This document shows, piece by piece, positions 17,828 to 27,176 of a stretch of 64,000 bases of DNA; position 1 is the first letter of the stretch, and each line of letters opens with the position of its first letter. Both the position numbers and the translations under genes were made by a program. The stretch is taken from NCBI GenBank assembly GCA_019638255.1, contig JAHBUD010000001.1, forward strand, positions 2,480,001 to 2,544,000, given 5' to 3'. The notes under the pieces were generated by a model, which was not told the origin of the DNA, did no database searches, and saw only the letters and a list, made by a program, of their open reading frames with translations. The DNA is from Cyclobacteriaceae bacterium (GTDB taxonomy: Bacteria; Bacteroidota; Bacteroidia; Cytophagales; Cyclobacteriaceae).

Positions 17828-18412
17828 ATGCGATCAATAGGCATCCTGATCTGCTTACACTTTTTTTCTACTGTTGTAAATGCTCAGCAAGAAATGGTAT
17901 TATCCGGAAAGGATAGTCGAATGATAATCAGCGGAACATCATCGTTGCATCCGTGGCAATGCAAGGTTGAACAAATGTCCGGCCAACTGCATGGTGAAAT
18001 TTCAAACGGTTCGTTGAAGAATATTACTTCATTCGTTTTTAGTGCAGGCGTATTATTTATACGGAGCATCAAGGAAAATGGTGAGTACTACGATAAAAAC
18101 ATGGATAAAAATATCTACAAAGCCCTTGACGCTACCAAGCACCCCAACATAACGTTTACATTTCAGCGATTGTTTTCAGCCAAGCCCTCAGAAATACAGA
18201 TTGCCGGTAACGTTAGGATTGCCGGCACCACCAAGGAGATTGTTTTACAAGCCAAATTAGTTCCGGCCTCTAATGGGTTGGTTTTTGAAGGTAGTATTCC
18301 ATTAACTATGAAGGATTACAACATCGATCCGCCAACAGCACTTTTTGGAACCATTAAAACCGGAAATGAAGTTACGATTGAATACAGAATGGTATTTTTA
18401 GCCGTCAACTAA
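17828..18412 (+). CDS. YceI-family periplasmic protein
   Basis: A 194-aa YceI-like lipocalin-type beta-barrel with a signal peptide (MRSIGILICLHFFSTVVNAQ). The domain starts at SGKDSRMIISGTSSLHPWQCKVEQMSG, with the SxHxW segment frequent in Bacteroidota YceI proteins, and ends in IEYRMVF. YceI folds bind long-chain isoprenoids such as polyprenyl pyrophosphate or quinone; here the ligand is unknown. A second, diverged YceI-like gene follows 36 bp downstream, so the two are probably one transcript. Confidence 0.88.
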   Translation: MRSIGILICLHFFSTVVNAQQEMVLSGKDSRMIISGTSSLHPWQCKVEQMSGQLHGEISNGSLKNITSFVFSAGVLFIRSIKENGEYYDKNMDKNIYKALDATKHPNITFTFQRLFSAKPSEIQIAGNVRIAGTTKEIVLQAKLVPASNGLVFEGSIPLTMKDYNIDPPTALFGTIKTGNEVTIEYRMVFLAVN

Positions 18413-18448
18413 AATAGTTGGCACCATTTTGACTCGATACTAATTGGC

Positions 18449-19039
18449 ATGCGTATCCCGAACATTGTCTTGATACTAGTATTATCGATCTGCTCAGGTC
18501 TATCTAAAGTCCATGCTCAGGAGTACCGGATTTTCATACATCCTACTAGTAACGTTACCGTATACGGCTCTACTAATATCAATACCTTCAAGTTTGTATA
18601 TACCGAGGAGATTGCCATGAACAGGCCTGTTCGTGTAGTTCAGTCCGAGGGGGTATTGCGCCTTAGCGGAGGCATCATCAATTTAAAAATTAGGGCATTT
18701 GATTCAGGTAATGGTATGATGAATAAGGACTTCAGAAGTATGCTTAAGGAAGAAGATGATCCTTTCATAAATGTTGAATTAAAGGCACTGAAGCCAGACT
18801 GGAAAAATGAAGCGTGGCGCGAAGGAAAGGCCGATATAATCATTAAAATGAATCAGGTCGAAAAGACTTATACTGTGAATTGTAAAGTACAAAATCCTGG
18901 AAGTTTACTGATCTATGGCCGACAGCGTGTTCAGCTTATCGATTTTGGTTTAACGCCACCGGTAAGGATGATGGGGATGGTAAAAGTTAGTGAATGGGTT
19001 GATCTCGACTTCTCACTCCGCTTTGCAACGGATCGATAG
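18449..19039 (+). CDS. YceI-like secreted protein, diverged
   Basis: A 196-aa exported protein (signal MRIPNIVLILVLSICSGLSKVHAQ) with YceI-type organisation: a first strand YRIFIHPTSNVTVYGSTNINTFKF, a middle with DKGNGMMNKDFR-like residues (FDSGNGMMNKDFRSML) and WREGKADIIIKMN, and a final strand WVDLDFSLRF. It resembles its upstream neighbour in layout more than in sequence, so this looks like an old tandem duplication. Location is periplasm or outer-membrane face. Confidence 0.75.
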   Translation: MRIPNIVLILVLSICSGLSKVHAQEYRIFIHPTSNVTVYGSTNINTFKFVYTEEIAMNRPVRVVQSEGVLRLSGGIINLKIRAFDSGNGMMNKDFRSMLKEEDDPFINVELKALKPDWKNEAWREGKADIIIKMNQVEKTYTVNCKVQNPGSLLIYGRQRVQLIDFGLTPPVRMMGMVKVSEWVDLDFSLRFATDR

Positions 19040-19167
19040 AGGTAATATTTAAGGCTTCAAATGCCTCTAACAGGCTGATTTACTGGATTCAAGTGGAATC
19101 TATTAAAAATCAGGAGTTTGCTAGCCGGTTTGTTGCCCGCTGGCTTTAAAAAATGCTCATTTTGAAC

Positions 19168-19175
19168 TATTTTTG
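19168..19175 (+). promoter_or_regulatory. Probable -7 box of the rpoD promoter
   Basis: TATTTTTG matches TAnnTTTG exactly and lies 21 bp before the preferred rpoD ATG at 19197. The upstream partner is poor: only TTTAAA around 19145-19150, no clear TTTG at the usual spacing. Confidence 0.4.
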
Positions 19176-19196
19176 CACGAAATCGTTCATTCCTTC

Positions 19197-20060
19197 ATGA
19201 GACAGTTAAAAATCAGTAAACAGATTACTAATCGGGAAAGTCAGTCGCTCGATAAGTATTTACAAGAAATCGGAAAAGTTGACCTCATTACAGCAGAACA
19301 GGAAGTAGAGTTAGCTAAACGCATCAAGGCTGGCGATCAGATAGCTTTGGAAAAGCTAACAAAGGCAAACCTCAGGTTTGTTGTTTCTGTAGCGAAACAG
19401 TATCAAAACAATGGCCTTACCCTTGGCGATTTGATTAATGAAGGGAATGTTGGCCTGATCAAGGCTGCTACCCGCTTTGATGAAACAAGGGGTTTCAAAT
19501 TTATTTCATATGCTGTGTGGTGGATCAGACAATCCATTATGCAAGCCCTCGCAGAACAATCAAGAATTGTAAGACTACCCCTGAATAGGGTAGGATCTTT
19601 GAATAAGATATCCAGAACATTTTCTGAACTGGAACAAAAATTTCAGCGTGAACCTTCGGCTGAGGAATTGGCCGATGTACTCGATATTACTACTCAGGAA
19701 GTACGTGATAACCTGGGCATTTCCGGTCGTCATGTTTCGGTTGATGCTCCTTTTGCGCAAGGTGAAGAAAGCAATCTGTTGGATGTTCTTGAAAATGAAA
19801 GCGAAGAAGCACCTGATTCTGGTTTGATTGAAGACTCACTTCGAAAGGAAGTTCAGCGTGCGTTGGCCACACTTACACAGCGTGAGGCTGATGTTATATC
19901 ATACTACTTTGGGTTGAATGGTGAACAAGCCATGACACTTGAAGAGATTGGTGAAAAGTTTAACCTTACCCGCGAACGGGTTCGTCAGATAAAAGAAAAG
20001 GCTACCCGCAGACTAAGGCATAGTTCGCGAAGCAAAAGTTTGAAAGCTTATTTGGGCTAA
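19197..20060 (+). CDS. rpoD: RNA polymerase primary sigma factor RpoD/SigA
   Basis: The housekeeping sigma factor, which directs RNA polymerase to core promoters. All regions are present: 1.2 ([26 protein letters not shown]), 2.1-2.4 ([44 protein letters not shown]), region 3, and 4.2 ([29 protein letters not shown]). At about 287 aa it lacks the long N-terminal region 1.1 and spacer, the usual short form in Bacteroidota. The ATG at 19197 is chosen over an upstream TTG at 19173 because homologues begin MRQLKI and the -7 box lies between. Confidence 0.97.
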   Translation: MRQLKISKQITNRESQSLDKYLQEIGKVDLITAEQEVELAKRIKAGDQIALEKLTKANLRFVVSVAKQYQNNGLTLGDLINEGNVGLIKAATRFDETRGFKFISYAVWWIRQSIMQALAEQSRIVRLPLNRVGSLNKISRTFSELEQKFQREPSAEELADVLDITTQEVRDNLGISGRHVSVDAPFAQGEESNLLDVLENESEEAPDSGLIEDSLRKEVQRALATLTQREADVISYYFGLNGEQAMTLEEIGEKFNLTRERVRQIKEKATRRLRHSSRSKSLKAYLG

Positions 20061-20064
20061 CAGC

Positions 20065-22695
20065 TCACCGTCCTGTTAACACAAAGGCCCCCCAGTAGTA
20101 AGGATCTGGGTGGGTCTTTTTTATTGCCTGCTGGGCTTTACGGAATGTAGACCTCATTTCTTTCGGACGCTTTAACCATCGCGTGTAAAAGGCAACCATT
20201 AATTGTTGCGTCACAAAATCATCAACTTTCCATAAGCTCATCATCACATTCGATGCACCTGCTGCCGATAGGGCGAGGCGTAATCCATACACACCCTCAC
20301 CTGGATAAAACTCGCCAAGCCCGGTTTCGCAAGCTGACAGCACAACAAGTTTTGTCCGATCCAGATTCAGGTTCACGGCTTCATACGCAGTGAGTATTCC
20401 ATCCTCAGTGTCATCAAGTAGCATGGGGTTGTTGGCGCCAGCAAGCGCTACGCCCGAGTTGATCAGCATCCATACTAATGAATTTGATTGTCCATCCTGA
20501 CCACTAAAAAAGCCATGTGTGGCCAGGTGCAGAATTGTGTTTTCTTTCTCTGACTTTAGCTGAGTTTCAGTTGCAGTTGGTCCTTTGAACAAGTCGACAG
20601 ACCATCCCTTAGTTTTAAGTAATGCATTAATCGCATCAACCTCTTGTTCAGTTCCTGGCAGATTCGTGAACGTTTCAGTGGCTTCCGTTTTGGAGATTGA
20701 AAATGCAGGGTTTCCAAAAAGAACAGCACGTTGGAATTCCAACTTTTTTGTCTTTGAGTTAATATGTAAAATGTCCTTAGTATTAGTGAGTTGATAGATT
20801 TCAACCTGATCAATCAAATACTTACCTGATCGTCCATCGTACAGGGTATTCAGGTTGATTTGGTTATATATCCCATCTGGAGAAAAATAAACACGCCTTG
20901 GGTTTTGATTTTTCGGAAGCGCTTTTGCTATTGCATCGGCAATAGGCTTCCAGTAAACAGAATACGAAAGTGTGTCGGAAAGCTTAAAATTGATTGCATT
21001 TATGTATTGTCTTGCATACTCCTTTTCAAGCCCTCGCTTTTCGCTACTCTTCACGAGAGTTATTACGGGTCTATCCTTGGTTTCCGATGTAATAATAAGC
21101 GCAGCATAGATTAACCCGTCATACATACGTACCATTTCCACCGCTGCTTCGCCTGGTTTTAATTTTTTCTGTATGTCCTTCCAGGATATTTTTTCCATCA
21201 GAAAACCTCGCTTGAAGGAGGCTGATTCGCGACTCAACTTCATTTCAAGGTCGTCTACGTAAGCAGCGAGTTGAGCAACTTGATTTGCCGCTGAGTGTTC
21301 ACTACGGATTAATTGGGCAAGTTCGTTTTTCAGGTATTCCCATCGCTGGTAATCAGTTTTCAGCTGTTGATTATCACTGCTCAAAATGGCTGATTTCATT
21401 TTATGACTGGCATTTAGTATGATGCCTTTTGTCATGATTTGGAGATCATACAGCTTTTTAGTGATCAATGGGTTTTGGTATGAAGCTATCCCGGGCAACG
21501 CACCTGAAACATTTAACGCGAAGAATAAATATTCCCGAAGTATATCGTGTTGATTCCGATAAAATGAAATCTTCTCGTTTTCGCTTAGGTAAGTAAAGTT
21601 ATACTGGACTTCTTTCAGTAGTTGATCCGTTAATGAATTGAATACTGAGTCGGCTTCTTTAAGTTCATCATTGTTAAAGTAGGAGAGTGCGAGATTGAGC
21701 AGTGTAGTTTGGTAAATTCTTGGATTTATTGTGCCGGATTTTTCCAGCAGTTCCCTGGCTATCAAAAAGTATTTAATGGCCATATCGTTACTTTCGGTGT
21801 AGCCAAAGGTCTCACCAAGATTTACTAAAATTGATATATGCAATTGACTCCCATAGTACACGCCTCTCTCAATTATGTTTAATGCTTTTCGCCATGTATG
21901 AATGGCTGAATCTGATTGTTCAAGCCTGCGGTAAATATTTCCTTGGTTCTGAAGTGCATGGAGATAGGAGAGGGATTGATTATCAGCGATAAGCGAAATG
22001 TATTCTGTGTTTAATGCTATAGCTTTTTCGAGATCACCATATCCCAGATAATAGTTGCACAAATTGCTAATTAGTGTTTGGTATTCCGGTAAATCACCAA
22101 CCTCATGTTCAAATAACTCTTTTAAAAAGGTAACAGCACTTTCCAATTCAGCAATAGCTTTTTGAAGTTGACCTTTCCGCTTGAAAAGCGAGGCTGTCGT
22201 ATTTTGTGCATTGGCAAATGCTAAGGCAAGTTTAGAGATGTTCGCTGAGTAATGATCACGGTTATTGTAATACGCATCTTGAAAAAGCGTACTGCTTTGC
22301 TTAAGGTAAAACTCACAGCTATCGTATTGACCTGACTCTAGAAAAAGATTTGCCAATTCGACCCGAGTTTCAATTCTGTCAATATGTGCTTGCGTGTATT
22401 GTTTGTCTGTAATAGTGATTGCTGTCCGAAACTGTTCAGCTGCCTTTTTATAGTTACCAGTCGCTTTGTTGATTTGCGCCAGTGTAGTCAGGCTGCTTGC
22501 ATAGGCTGAACTGATTTTGCCAGAATCCATTTCGGCACGGATCAGAGCGTTTTCCATTACTTCACGCGCCAGGGAATAGTTTCCTTCGATGTAGAGCTTT
22601 AGCCCCCTGACATTCAGTGAATCCCAGGTTTGCGCCATCGCTACGGATGTAAAAAGGATAAGCAGAAACGGGTAAACTATACGGGGCATAGACAT
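20065..22695 (-). CDS. Exported TPR-CHAT protein (caspase-like)
   Basis: An 876-aa protein with a signal peptide (ending AMAQ), about ten TPR-type helical repeats (roughly residues 25-390), a helical linker, and a C-terminal CHAT domain, a caspase-fold peptidase. The dyad is intact: His727 in HLATHGFFSG and Cys789 in LSACETGLGE. The late signature DPYYWGAFVLTG is also present. TPR-CHAT proteins are proposed proteases that sense partners through their repeats; CHAT enzymes act in several bacterial stress and defence pathways. The signal peptide implies a periplasmic role here. It is 3 bp downstream of a small STAS-like gene, so the two are cotranscribed. The target is unknown. Confidence 0.9.
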   Translation of the reverse strand: MSMPRIVYPFLLILFTSVAMAQTWDSLNVRGLKLYIEGNYSLAREVMENALIRAEMDSGKISSAYASSLTTLAQINKATGNYKKAAEQFRTAITITDKQYTQAHIDRIETRVELANLFLESGQYDSCEFYLKQSSTLFQDAYYNNRDHYSANISKLALAFANAQNTTASLFKRKGQLQKAIAELESAVTFLKELFEHEVGDLPEYQTLISNLCNYYLGYGDLEKAIALNTEYISLIADNQSLSYLHALQNQGNIYRRLEQSDSAIHTWRKALNIIERGVYYGSQLHISILVNLGETFGYTESNDMAIKYFLIARELLEKSGTINPRIYQTTLLNLALSYFNNDELKEADSVFNSLTDQLLKEVQYNFTYLSENEKISFYRNQHDILREYLFFALNVSGALPGIASYQNPLITKKLYDLQIMTKGIILNASHKMKSAILSSDNQQLKTDYQRWEYLKNELAQLIRSEHSAANQVAQLAAYVDDLEMKLSRESASFKRGFLMEKISWKDIQKKLKPGEAAVEMVRMYDGLIYAALIITSETKDRPVITLVKSSEKRGLEKEYARQYINAINFKLSDTLSYSVYWKPIADAIAKALPKNQNPRRVYFSPDGIYNQINLNTLYDGRSGKYLIDQVEIYQLTNTKDILHINSKTKKLEFQRAVLFGNPAFSISKTEATETFTNLPGTEQEVDAINALLKTKGWSVDLFKGPTATETQLKSEKENTILHLATHGFFSGQDGQSNSLVWMLINSGVALAGANNPMLLDDTEDGILTAYEAVNLNLDRTKLVVLSACETGLGEFYPGEGVYGLRLALSAAGASNVMMSLWKVDDFVTQQLMVAFYTRWLKRPKEMRSTFRKAQQAIKKTHPDPYYWGAFVLTGR

Positions 22696-22698
22696 AGT

Positions 22699-23088
22699 TC
22701 AATGTTGTTTTGCTCCGTTCTGTAGCCAATCTTCTGCTGCTGTCCTGTTCGTAAATATCTTAAACTGATATCCGCGTATGCGGCAAATTTTTTCCCAAAA
22801 GGAATCAAAATGCTCTTCCGATGGATTGATGACAACGGCCAGAACAATGTCTTGAAATTCGGAGACTTTGGATTCGTAAATACGAACAATGTTGAAGGCA
22901 TCAACAACCGGTAATTTAGTGATTACGTTGGCGTAATCAACCAAAACATACCTGCAACCTGTTTCCGCTAATGCTTTGGCGATCGCACGTGTGCCCTCGA
23001 AGACTTCTATCAGACTATTACGACTGCCCTGACCGATAGCCAATAGATAATTGTTGCGTTGTTCAAATTTAATTGAGAATGTAGCCAT
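22699..23088 (-). CDS. Small STAS/SpoIIAA-like cytoplasmic protein
   Basis: A 129-aa protein of alternating strands and helices (beta at KFEQRNNYLLAIGQG, CRYVLVDYANV and DIVLAVVIN; helices between) that looks like a SpoIIAA/STAS-type fold of the kind seen in many Bacteroidota hypothetical proteins. No signal peptide. It is immediately upstream of the TPR-CHAT gene, with 3 bp between stop and start, so coexpression is nearly certain even though its product should stay in the cytoplasm. Function unknown. Confidence 0.65.
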   Translation of the reverse strand: MATFSIKFEQRNNYLLAIGQGSRNSLIEVFEGTRAIAKALAETGCRYVLVDYANVITKLPVVDAFNIVRIYESKVSEFQDIVLAVVINPSEEHFDSFWEKICRIRGYQFKIFTNRTAAEDWLQNGAKQH

Positions 23089-23162
23089 GCAAGCTTGTTC
23101 CTTTTAAAAATAGATATTTTTTAAGGAACAGCCTGCGGTTGCTGAACAGAATGAATGGGTTG

Positions 23163-24368
23163 TTAAGCCGGAACTTCTAAAACACTTTCGATGCAATTTT
23201 TCATTTTCTGAAAAGTCTCGTGGATGTTGGCATCCAATCCGATGCTTATCCTGATCAGGCCATCGCTCAGTCCCATAGCTTCTCTTTCTTCCTCAGGGAT
23301 TTCAGACGAAGTACTGCTGCCCGGAGAACTGAAAAGTGTTTTGTAGAATCCAAGGCTCACGGCCAGGTACCCGAGGTTATCCTGCTGCATCCGCTCCATT
23401 AGCCGATACGCATGCTTTTTAGTGCCCACGTTAATCACCAACATTCCCCCGAATCCAAACTCAGCGTTCATCTCCTGAAGCAGTAGTTTGTGCTGCGGGT
23501 GGGAGGATAAGCCAGGATAGCGGACATCTATGCCTTCTTCTAAGAACTTCTCCGCCAGATATTGGGCGTTACTGCTGTGCTGCTTTATGCGCAAGTGCAA
23601 GCTATGCAGGTTTTTCAGGACTGAGGCGGAGCGCATGCTATCCATAACCGGCCCGAAGAGCATGGCAGTGCCTTGATGTACATCGATTAACTGTTGTATG
23701 AATTCATTCGATGCACAGATTGCCCCAGCAACGGTATCACTAGTGCCATTAATGAATTTTGTAAGGCTGTGGATTACGATGTCTGCCCCCAAATTGGCCG
23801 GAGAAACAATAAGCGGAGTGAAGGTATTATCGACCACCAGCTTGATATTGTGCTTCTTTGCAATCTTGCTTAGCGCTTTAATGTCGGATACTTCCAGAAG
23901 CGGATTACTTACTGATTCACAGTAAATTAACTTCGTTGAAGGTGTAATCGCTTTCGCTACAAGTTCTGGTTTGGTGATGTCTACAAAATGAGTTTTGATG
24001 CCGAACCGGGGAGCCACATTTTTTAAGAATGCATAGGTTCCACCGTATACCATACGGCTGCAAACCAGTTCATCACCAGCACTGCACAACTGCATGAGTG
24101 TACAGGTAATGGCGGCCATGCCTGAAGCTGTAACAATGGCCGATTCAGTGTTCTCCATTTTAGCCAATGCCTGGCTTAGATACCGGTTTGTTGGGTTCCA
24201 GTGCCTGGAATAGAGATAACAGCCTTCAATCTCCTTTTCGAAGACTTCCTCCATTTTCGATGCTTTGTGAAAGGTATAGGTGGATGAATCCTCGATTGAG
24301 GGGTTTACGCCTCCAAACTCACCAAAAAATTGAAGGTTTTGTATGTTTTGTGCAGGATTGAACTTCAT
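23163..24368 (-). CDS. Trans-sulfuration PLP enzyme (methionine gamma-lyase / cystathionine lyase-like)
   Basis: A Cys/Met-metabolism PLP enzyme of about 401 aa. Markers (numbered from the alternative upstream ATG at 24380): YSRHWNPTNRYL (Tyr57, Arg59 that bind PLP phosphate of the neighbouring subunit), TASGMAAI, Asp184 in VVDNTF, and the cofactor Lys208 in HSLTKFINGTSD. These enzymes eliminate or replace sulfur groups on methionine, cystathionine or homoserine esters. Sequence alone does not settle which. No other sulfur gene is adjacent. The start could be 24380 or 24368. Confidence 0.88.
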   Translation of the reverse strand: MKFNPAQNIQNLQFFGEFGGVNPSIEDSSTYTFHKASKMEEVFEKEIEGCYLYSRHWNPTNRYLSQALAKMENTESAIVTASGMAAITCTLMQLCSAGDELVCSRMVYGGTYAFLKNVAPRFGIKTHFVDITKPELVAKAITPSTKLIYCESVSNPLLEVSDIKALSKIAKKHNIKLVVDNTFTPLIVSPANLGADIVIHSLTKFINGTSDTVAGAICASNEFIQQLIDVHQGTAMLFGPVMDSMRSASVLKNLHSLHLRIKQHSSNAQYLAEKFLEEGIDVRYPGLSSHPQHKLLLQEMNAEFGFGGMLVINVGTKKHAYRLMERMQQDNLGYLAVSLGFYKTLFSSPGSSTSSEIPEEEREAMGLSDGLIRISIGLDANIHETFQKMKNCIESVLEVPA

Positions 24369-24816
24369 AGGATATAACATCTTTCTGATACAATTACTCC
24401 CTTATTGAAGCAAAGCACCATGATATTAATCACGGTTAACAGTAAAGAATCTCATGAGTTATGCCCTTTGAATTTTCGCGAAGCCCCTTACGAAATTTCA
24501 TGATTTACGAAATATAATAAATTTTTCATTGTGTAAACACTTGATAATCAACACATAGTACGATGGCATGCTTGCTGTCTAAGGAGAAGTGTATTAAAGA
24601 AATATCCCTATGGAAAAGTTAAATAACGTGATGTCTAGTTTTCTTGGATTTGCCGGAAGTGGAGCCCGAAGTGCCCGTCACCGCATGCTGATGCTCGGGA
24701 TTTTCATCACCTTGATAATTACCAGTGAAGTGGTGTCAACAAGTAATCTTGATCTTCTGCACTTAACACCTCGGTTATTAATCAGCTTGAACCGTTCGAA
24801 CCCTAATTAATCAACC
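24369..24816. other. 448-bp divergent intergenic region with direct repeat
   Basis: This lies between the trans-sulfuration gene (minus) and the PLP decarboxylase (plus). It holds two copies of TTACGAAAT at 24488-24496 and 24505-24513, 17 bp apart, in an AT-rich stretch, and a possible small gene at 24610-24810. The copies could be half-sites for a regulator of one or both flanking genes. No promoter with a perfect TAnnTTTG box was found. Confidence 0.4.
24610..24810 (+). CDS. Possible small single-pass membrane protein
   Basis: A 66-aa reading frame with ATG start, 6 bp before the decarboxylase ATG. It has a basic N-terminal half (GARSARHRM) followed by one hydrophobic segment (LMLGIFITLIITSEVV). 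The close spacing to the next gene suggests a leader or small partner protein, but there is no recognised family and the frame could be chance. Confidence 0.3.
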   Translation: MEKLNNVMSSFLGFAGSGARSARHRMLMLGIFITLIITSEVVSTSNLDLLHLTPRLLISLNRSNPN

Positions 24817-26187
24817 ATGAACTACACAGAAAAACAAACGTTGCTATCGAGTGCTATTAAGGCTGTTGATTACCTCACCGAAATTCTTCAACGCGATACA
24901 GCACCAAAGGATGAAGCCTTAGTTGGCTTAAAGGAATTCAACGAAGAAATGCCATTGACTGGCTATGATCCACTACAGACCATTGAATTTCTAAACCGCT
25001 TTGGCTCACCGGCAACCATGGCTTCAAATGCCGGCAGGTATTTTGGGTTTGTAATTGGTGGTTCGCATACAGCTTCTTTGGCAGCGAACTGGTTAGCAAG
25101 CGCCTGGGATCAGAATGCAGGCCTGGGTATAACCAGCCCGGTAAATGCCAGGATTGAATCTGTTACTGAAAAATGGTTAACTGAGATTCTACCTGTTGCA
25201 GAAGGCTCATCAGTTGGTTTTGTTACGGGTGTAACCATGGCAAATTTTTGCGGCCTTGCTGCAGCACGATCGGCCATTCTACATAATCTGGATTGGAACG
25301 TTGAGGCGTACGGATTGTACGGTGCTCCGAGAATTACAGTTGTAATTAGTGAGGAGGCTCACGGTAGTTTATTAAAAGCCCTGAGTATGCTGGGCCTGGG
25401 CATGGATCGTGTGGTCCGTGTACCAACAGATGAAAATGGCAGAATGCGAATGGATTCTTTACCACCCCTGGATAATCGAACCATTCTTTGTTTGCAGGCA
25501 GGTAATGTTAACTCAGGTGCTATGGATGACGGAAAAATTATTGCTAAAGCTAAAGAAGCAGGAGCCTGGGTACATATTGATGGAGCTTTTGGATTATGGG
25601 CAGGGGCATCTGAATTGAAAAAGCATTTGACACAGGGTTATAAGCTTGCCGATTCATGGGCCACTGACGGACACAAATGGCTTAATGTGCCCTATGACAA
25701 TGGACTTATAATCTGTCGAAATGGGGAACACTTAAGGAGGGCGATGAGTATGAGCGGGGATTATCTTGATCAATCAGGTGATCGTATTCCATACCAATAT
25801 ACACCTGAACTTTCCAGGCGTGCCCGTGCTATTGATATATGGGCTGCCCTTCGCACATTGGGTAAAGCCGGTATTGATGACCTGGTTACCCGTACCTGTG
25901 TTTATGCTGAATTTATTGCCGATCGTTTGAAACAGGAGGGGTTTGAAATTTTAAACCAGGTTGAGACCAATCAGGTACTGGTTCATTTTAATACCGATGA
26001 TGAAACCAATAGGGTAATTCGTGAAGTACAACAAGATGGTACCTGCTGGTGCAGCGGAACAGTATGGAAAGATAGGGTAGCAATGAGAATAAGTATCTCC
26101 AGCTATAAGACTACAGATCTTGATATTCGCAAATCATTAGAAGCCATAGTGCATGTGGCGAAAGGACATGTTGCCGTAGTAAAATGA
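24817..26187 (+). CDS. PLP-dependent group II decarboxylase-like enzyme
   Basis: A 456-aa fold-type I PLP enzyme related to glutamate/aromatic amino-acid decarboxylases. Visible: His182 in SEEAHGSL (stacks on the PLP ring), Asp255 in VHIDGAFGLWA, and the cofactor Lys287 in WATDGHKWLNVPYD. The GRYFGFVIGGS segment near residue 75 fits the substrate loop. It probably decarboxylates an amino acid to an amine. The specific substrate is not clear. It overlaps the next gene by 4 bp (ATGA), so the pair is translationally coupled. Confidence 0.88.
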   Translation: MNYTEKQTLLSSAIKAVDYLTEILQRDTAPKDEALVGLKEFNEEMPLTGYDPLQTIEFLNRFGSPATMASNAGRYFGFVIGGSHTASLAANWLASAWDQNAGLGITSPVNARIESVTEKWLTEILPVAEGSSVGFVTGVTMANFCGLAAARSAILHNLDWNVEAYGLYGAPRITVVISEEAHGSLLKALSMLGLGMDRVVRVPTDENGRMRMDSLPPLDNRTILCLQAGNVNSGAMDDGKIIAKAKEAGAWVHIDGAFGLWAGASELKKHLTQGYKLADSWATDGHKWLNVPYDNGLIICRNGEHLRRAMSMSGDYLDQSGDRIPYQYTPELSRRARAIDIWAALRTLGKAGIDDLVTRTCVYAEFIADRLKQEGFEILNQVETNQVLVHFNTDDETNRVIREVQQDGTCWCSGTVWKDRVAMRISISSYKTTDLDIRKSLEAIVHVAKGHVAVVK

Positions 26188-27173
26188 AGCGGTTCGTCAA
26201 TACCATAGTTTTAATGTATACAGGTGCGAAGATTTTACTTGCTCAATTGCCATCAAGTTCAGCAAGTGTAAACCTTTCAGGCAATGAATCTGCTTCTGTG
26301 GTTGTATCTCCGGTTATTTGGAAAGACCGGGGGCCGACAAGCTTGCTAGCTGCTGCTTATCAAATATCCCATCGTAATCGATGGAAGTATTTCACAGAGG
26401 TTTCGGGTATTGAGCGGTTCAATACTTCAGGTGTGACAATACCTTCAAGGGGAAAGCACATTTCATTGTGGCAATCAGTTGGACGAACCATCCATCTGGA
26501 AAGCAGTACCTTCACTTCGATTGCCCTGACTGCGTCCGCCTTTCTGATATGGGATGAGCAGACCCTGGAGAATGTCACCCGGCAATGGGATGTTGAAGGA
26601 TCATTGCAGTTGAAGAATGGATCATCCTTGTCGGTTTCAGCGCAACAACGGTGGGACCGAATGAAGGAATCCATTTCATTGGGCGATTGCCGGGTGCGTG
26701 CCGGTGATCACTCCATGAATGTAATTGTATTAAGATATTTGGCTCCCGTCAGGACAGCTTTTGTACCCTATGTTGAAGCCGTAGCAGGAACCTATTACGG
26801 ATGTGCCAACCGCTATTCTTTTCGTGTGGGCGAGCGTTTTAAAGTCTCGCGCTCAGTCAGCGGATTTGCTGACCTCGAGTTCAGTCATGTGGCCAGCGAG
26901 CAAACAGCAACCGGATTTATGTCACGTTTGAAATTGGATTGGACCGCTACCAAAGCGTTGAGCACTGGATTCTTTCTCCTCAACAATAGTTTCAGCCACT
27001 TCAATGGTGTACTTACCTATGTTCAATTTCTGCAGGGGCAACATTGCCTGCGAGTGGAGTACCGGGAGATGCGTGACAAATGGCGTTGGGTGGAGTCAAC
27101 CCATCCGTTTTTCTCCAGTCATGTGCTGGTGCAGTACAGTTATAGTCTGACAAAGAAGCAGGGCAACATGTAG
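26184..27173 (+). CDS. Probable outer-membrane beta-barrel protein
   Basis: A 329-aa exported protein (signal MKRFVNTIVLMYTGAKILLAQ) composed largely of alternating polar-hydrophobic strands ending in aromatic residues, such as FADLEFSHVASEQ, SRLKLDWTATKALSTGFFLL and HVLVQYSYSLTKK near the C-terminus. That pattern suggests an outer-membrane barrel of 12-16 strands. No family is recognised. It overlaps the decarboxylase stop by ATGA, so it may export or import the substrate or product of that enzyme; this is inference. Confidence 0.6.
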   Translation: MKRFVNTIVLMYTGAKILLAQLPSSSASVNLSGNESASVVVSPVIWKDRGPTSLLAAAYQISHRNRWKYFTEVSGIERFNTSGVTIPSRGKHISLWQSVGRTIHLESSTFTSIALTASAFLIWDEQTLENVTRQWDVEGSLQLKNGSSLSVSAQQRWDRMKESISLGDCRVRAGDHSMNVIVLRYLAPVRTAFVPYVEAVAGTYYGCANRYSFRVGERFKVSRSVSGFADLEFSHVASEQTATGFMSRLKLDWTATKALSTGFFLLNNSFSHFNGVLTYVQFLQGQHCLRVEYREMRDKWRWVESTHPFFSSHVLVQYSYSLTKKQGNM

Positions 27174-27176
27174 TCA

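Noticed and set aside
20058..20078. Hairpin TAACAG/CTGTTA between rpoD and the CHAT gene as terminator
   Set aside because: Only 6 bp, no T tract, and it contains both stop codons; likely chance.
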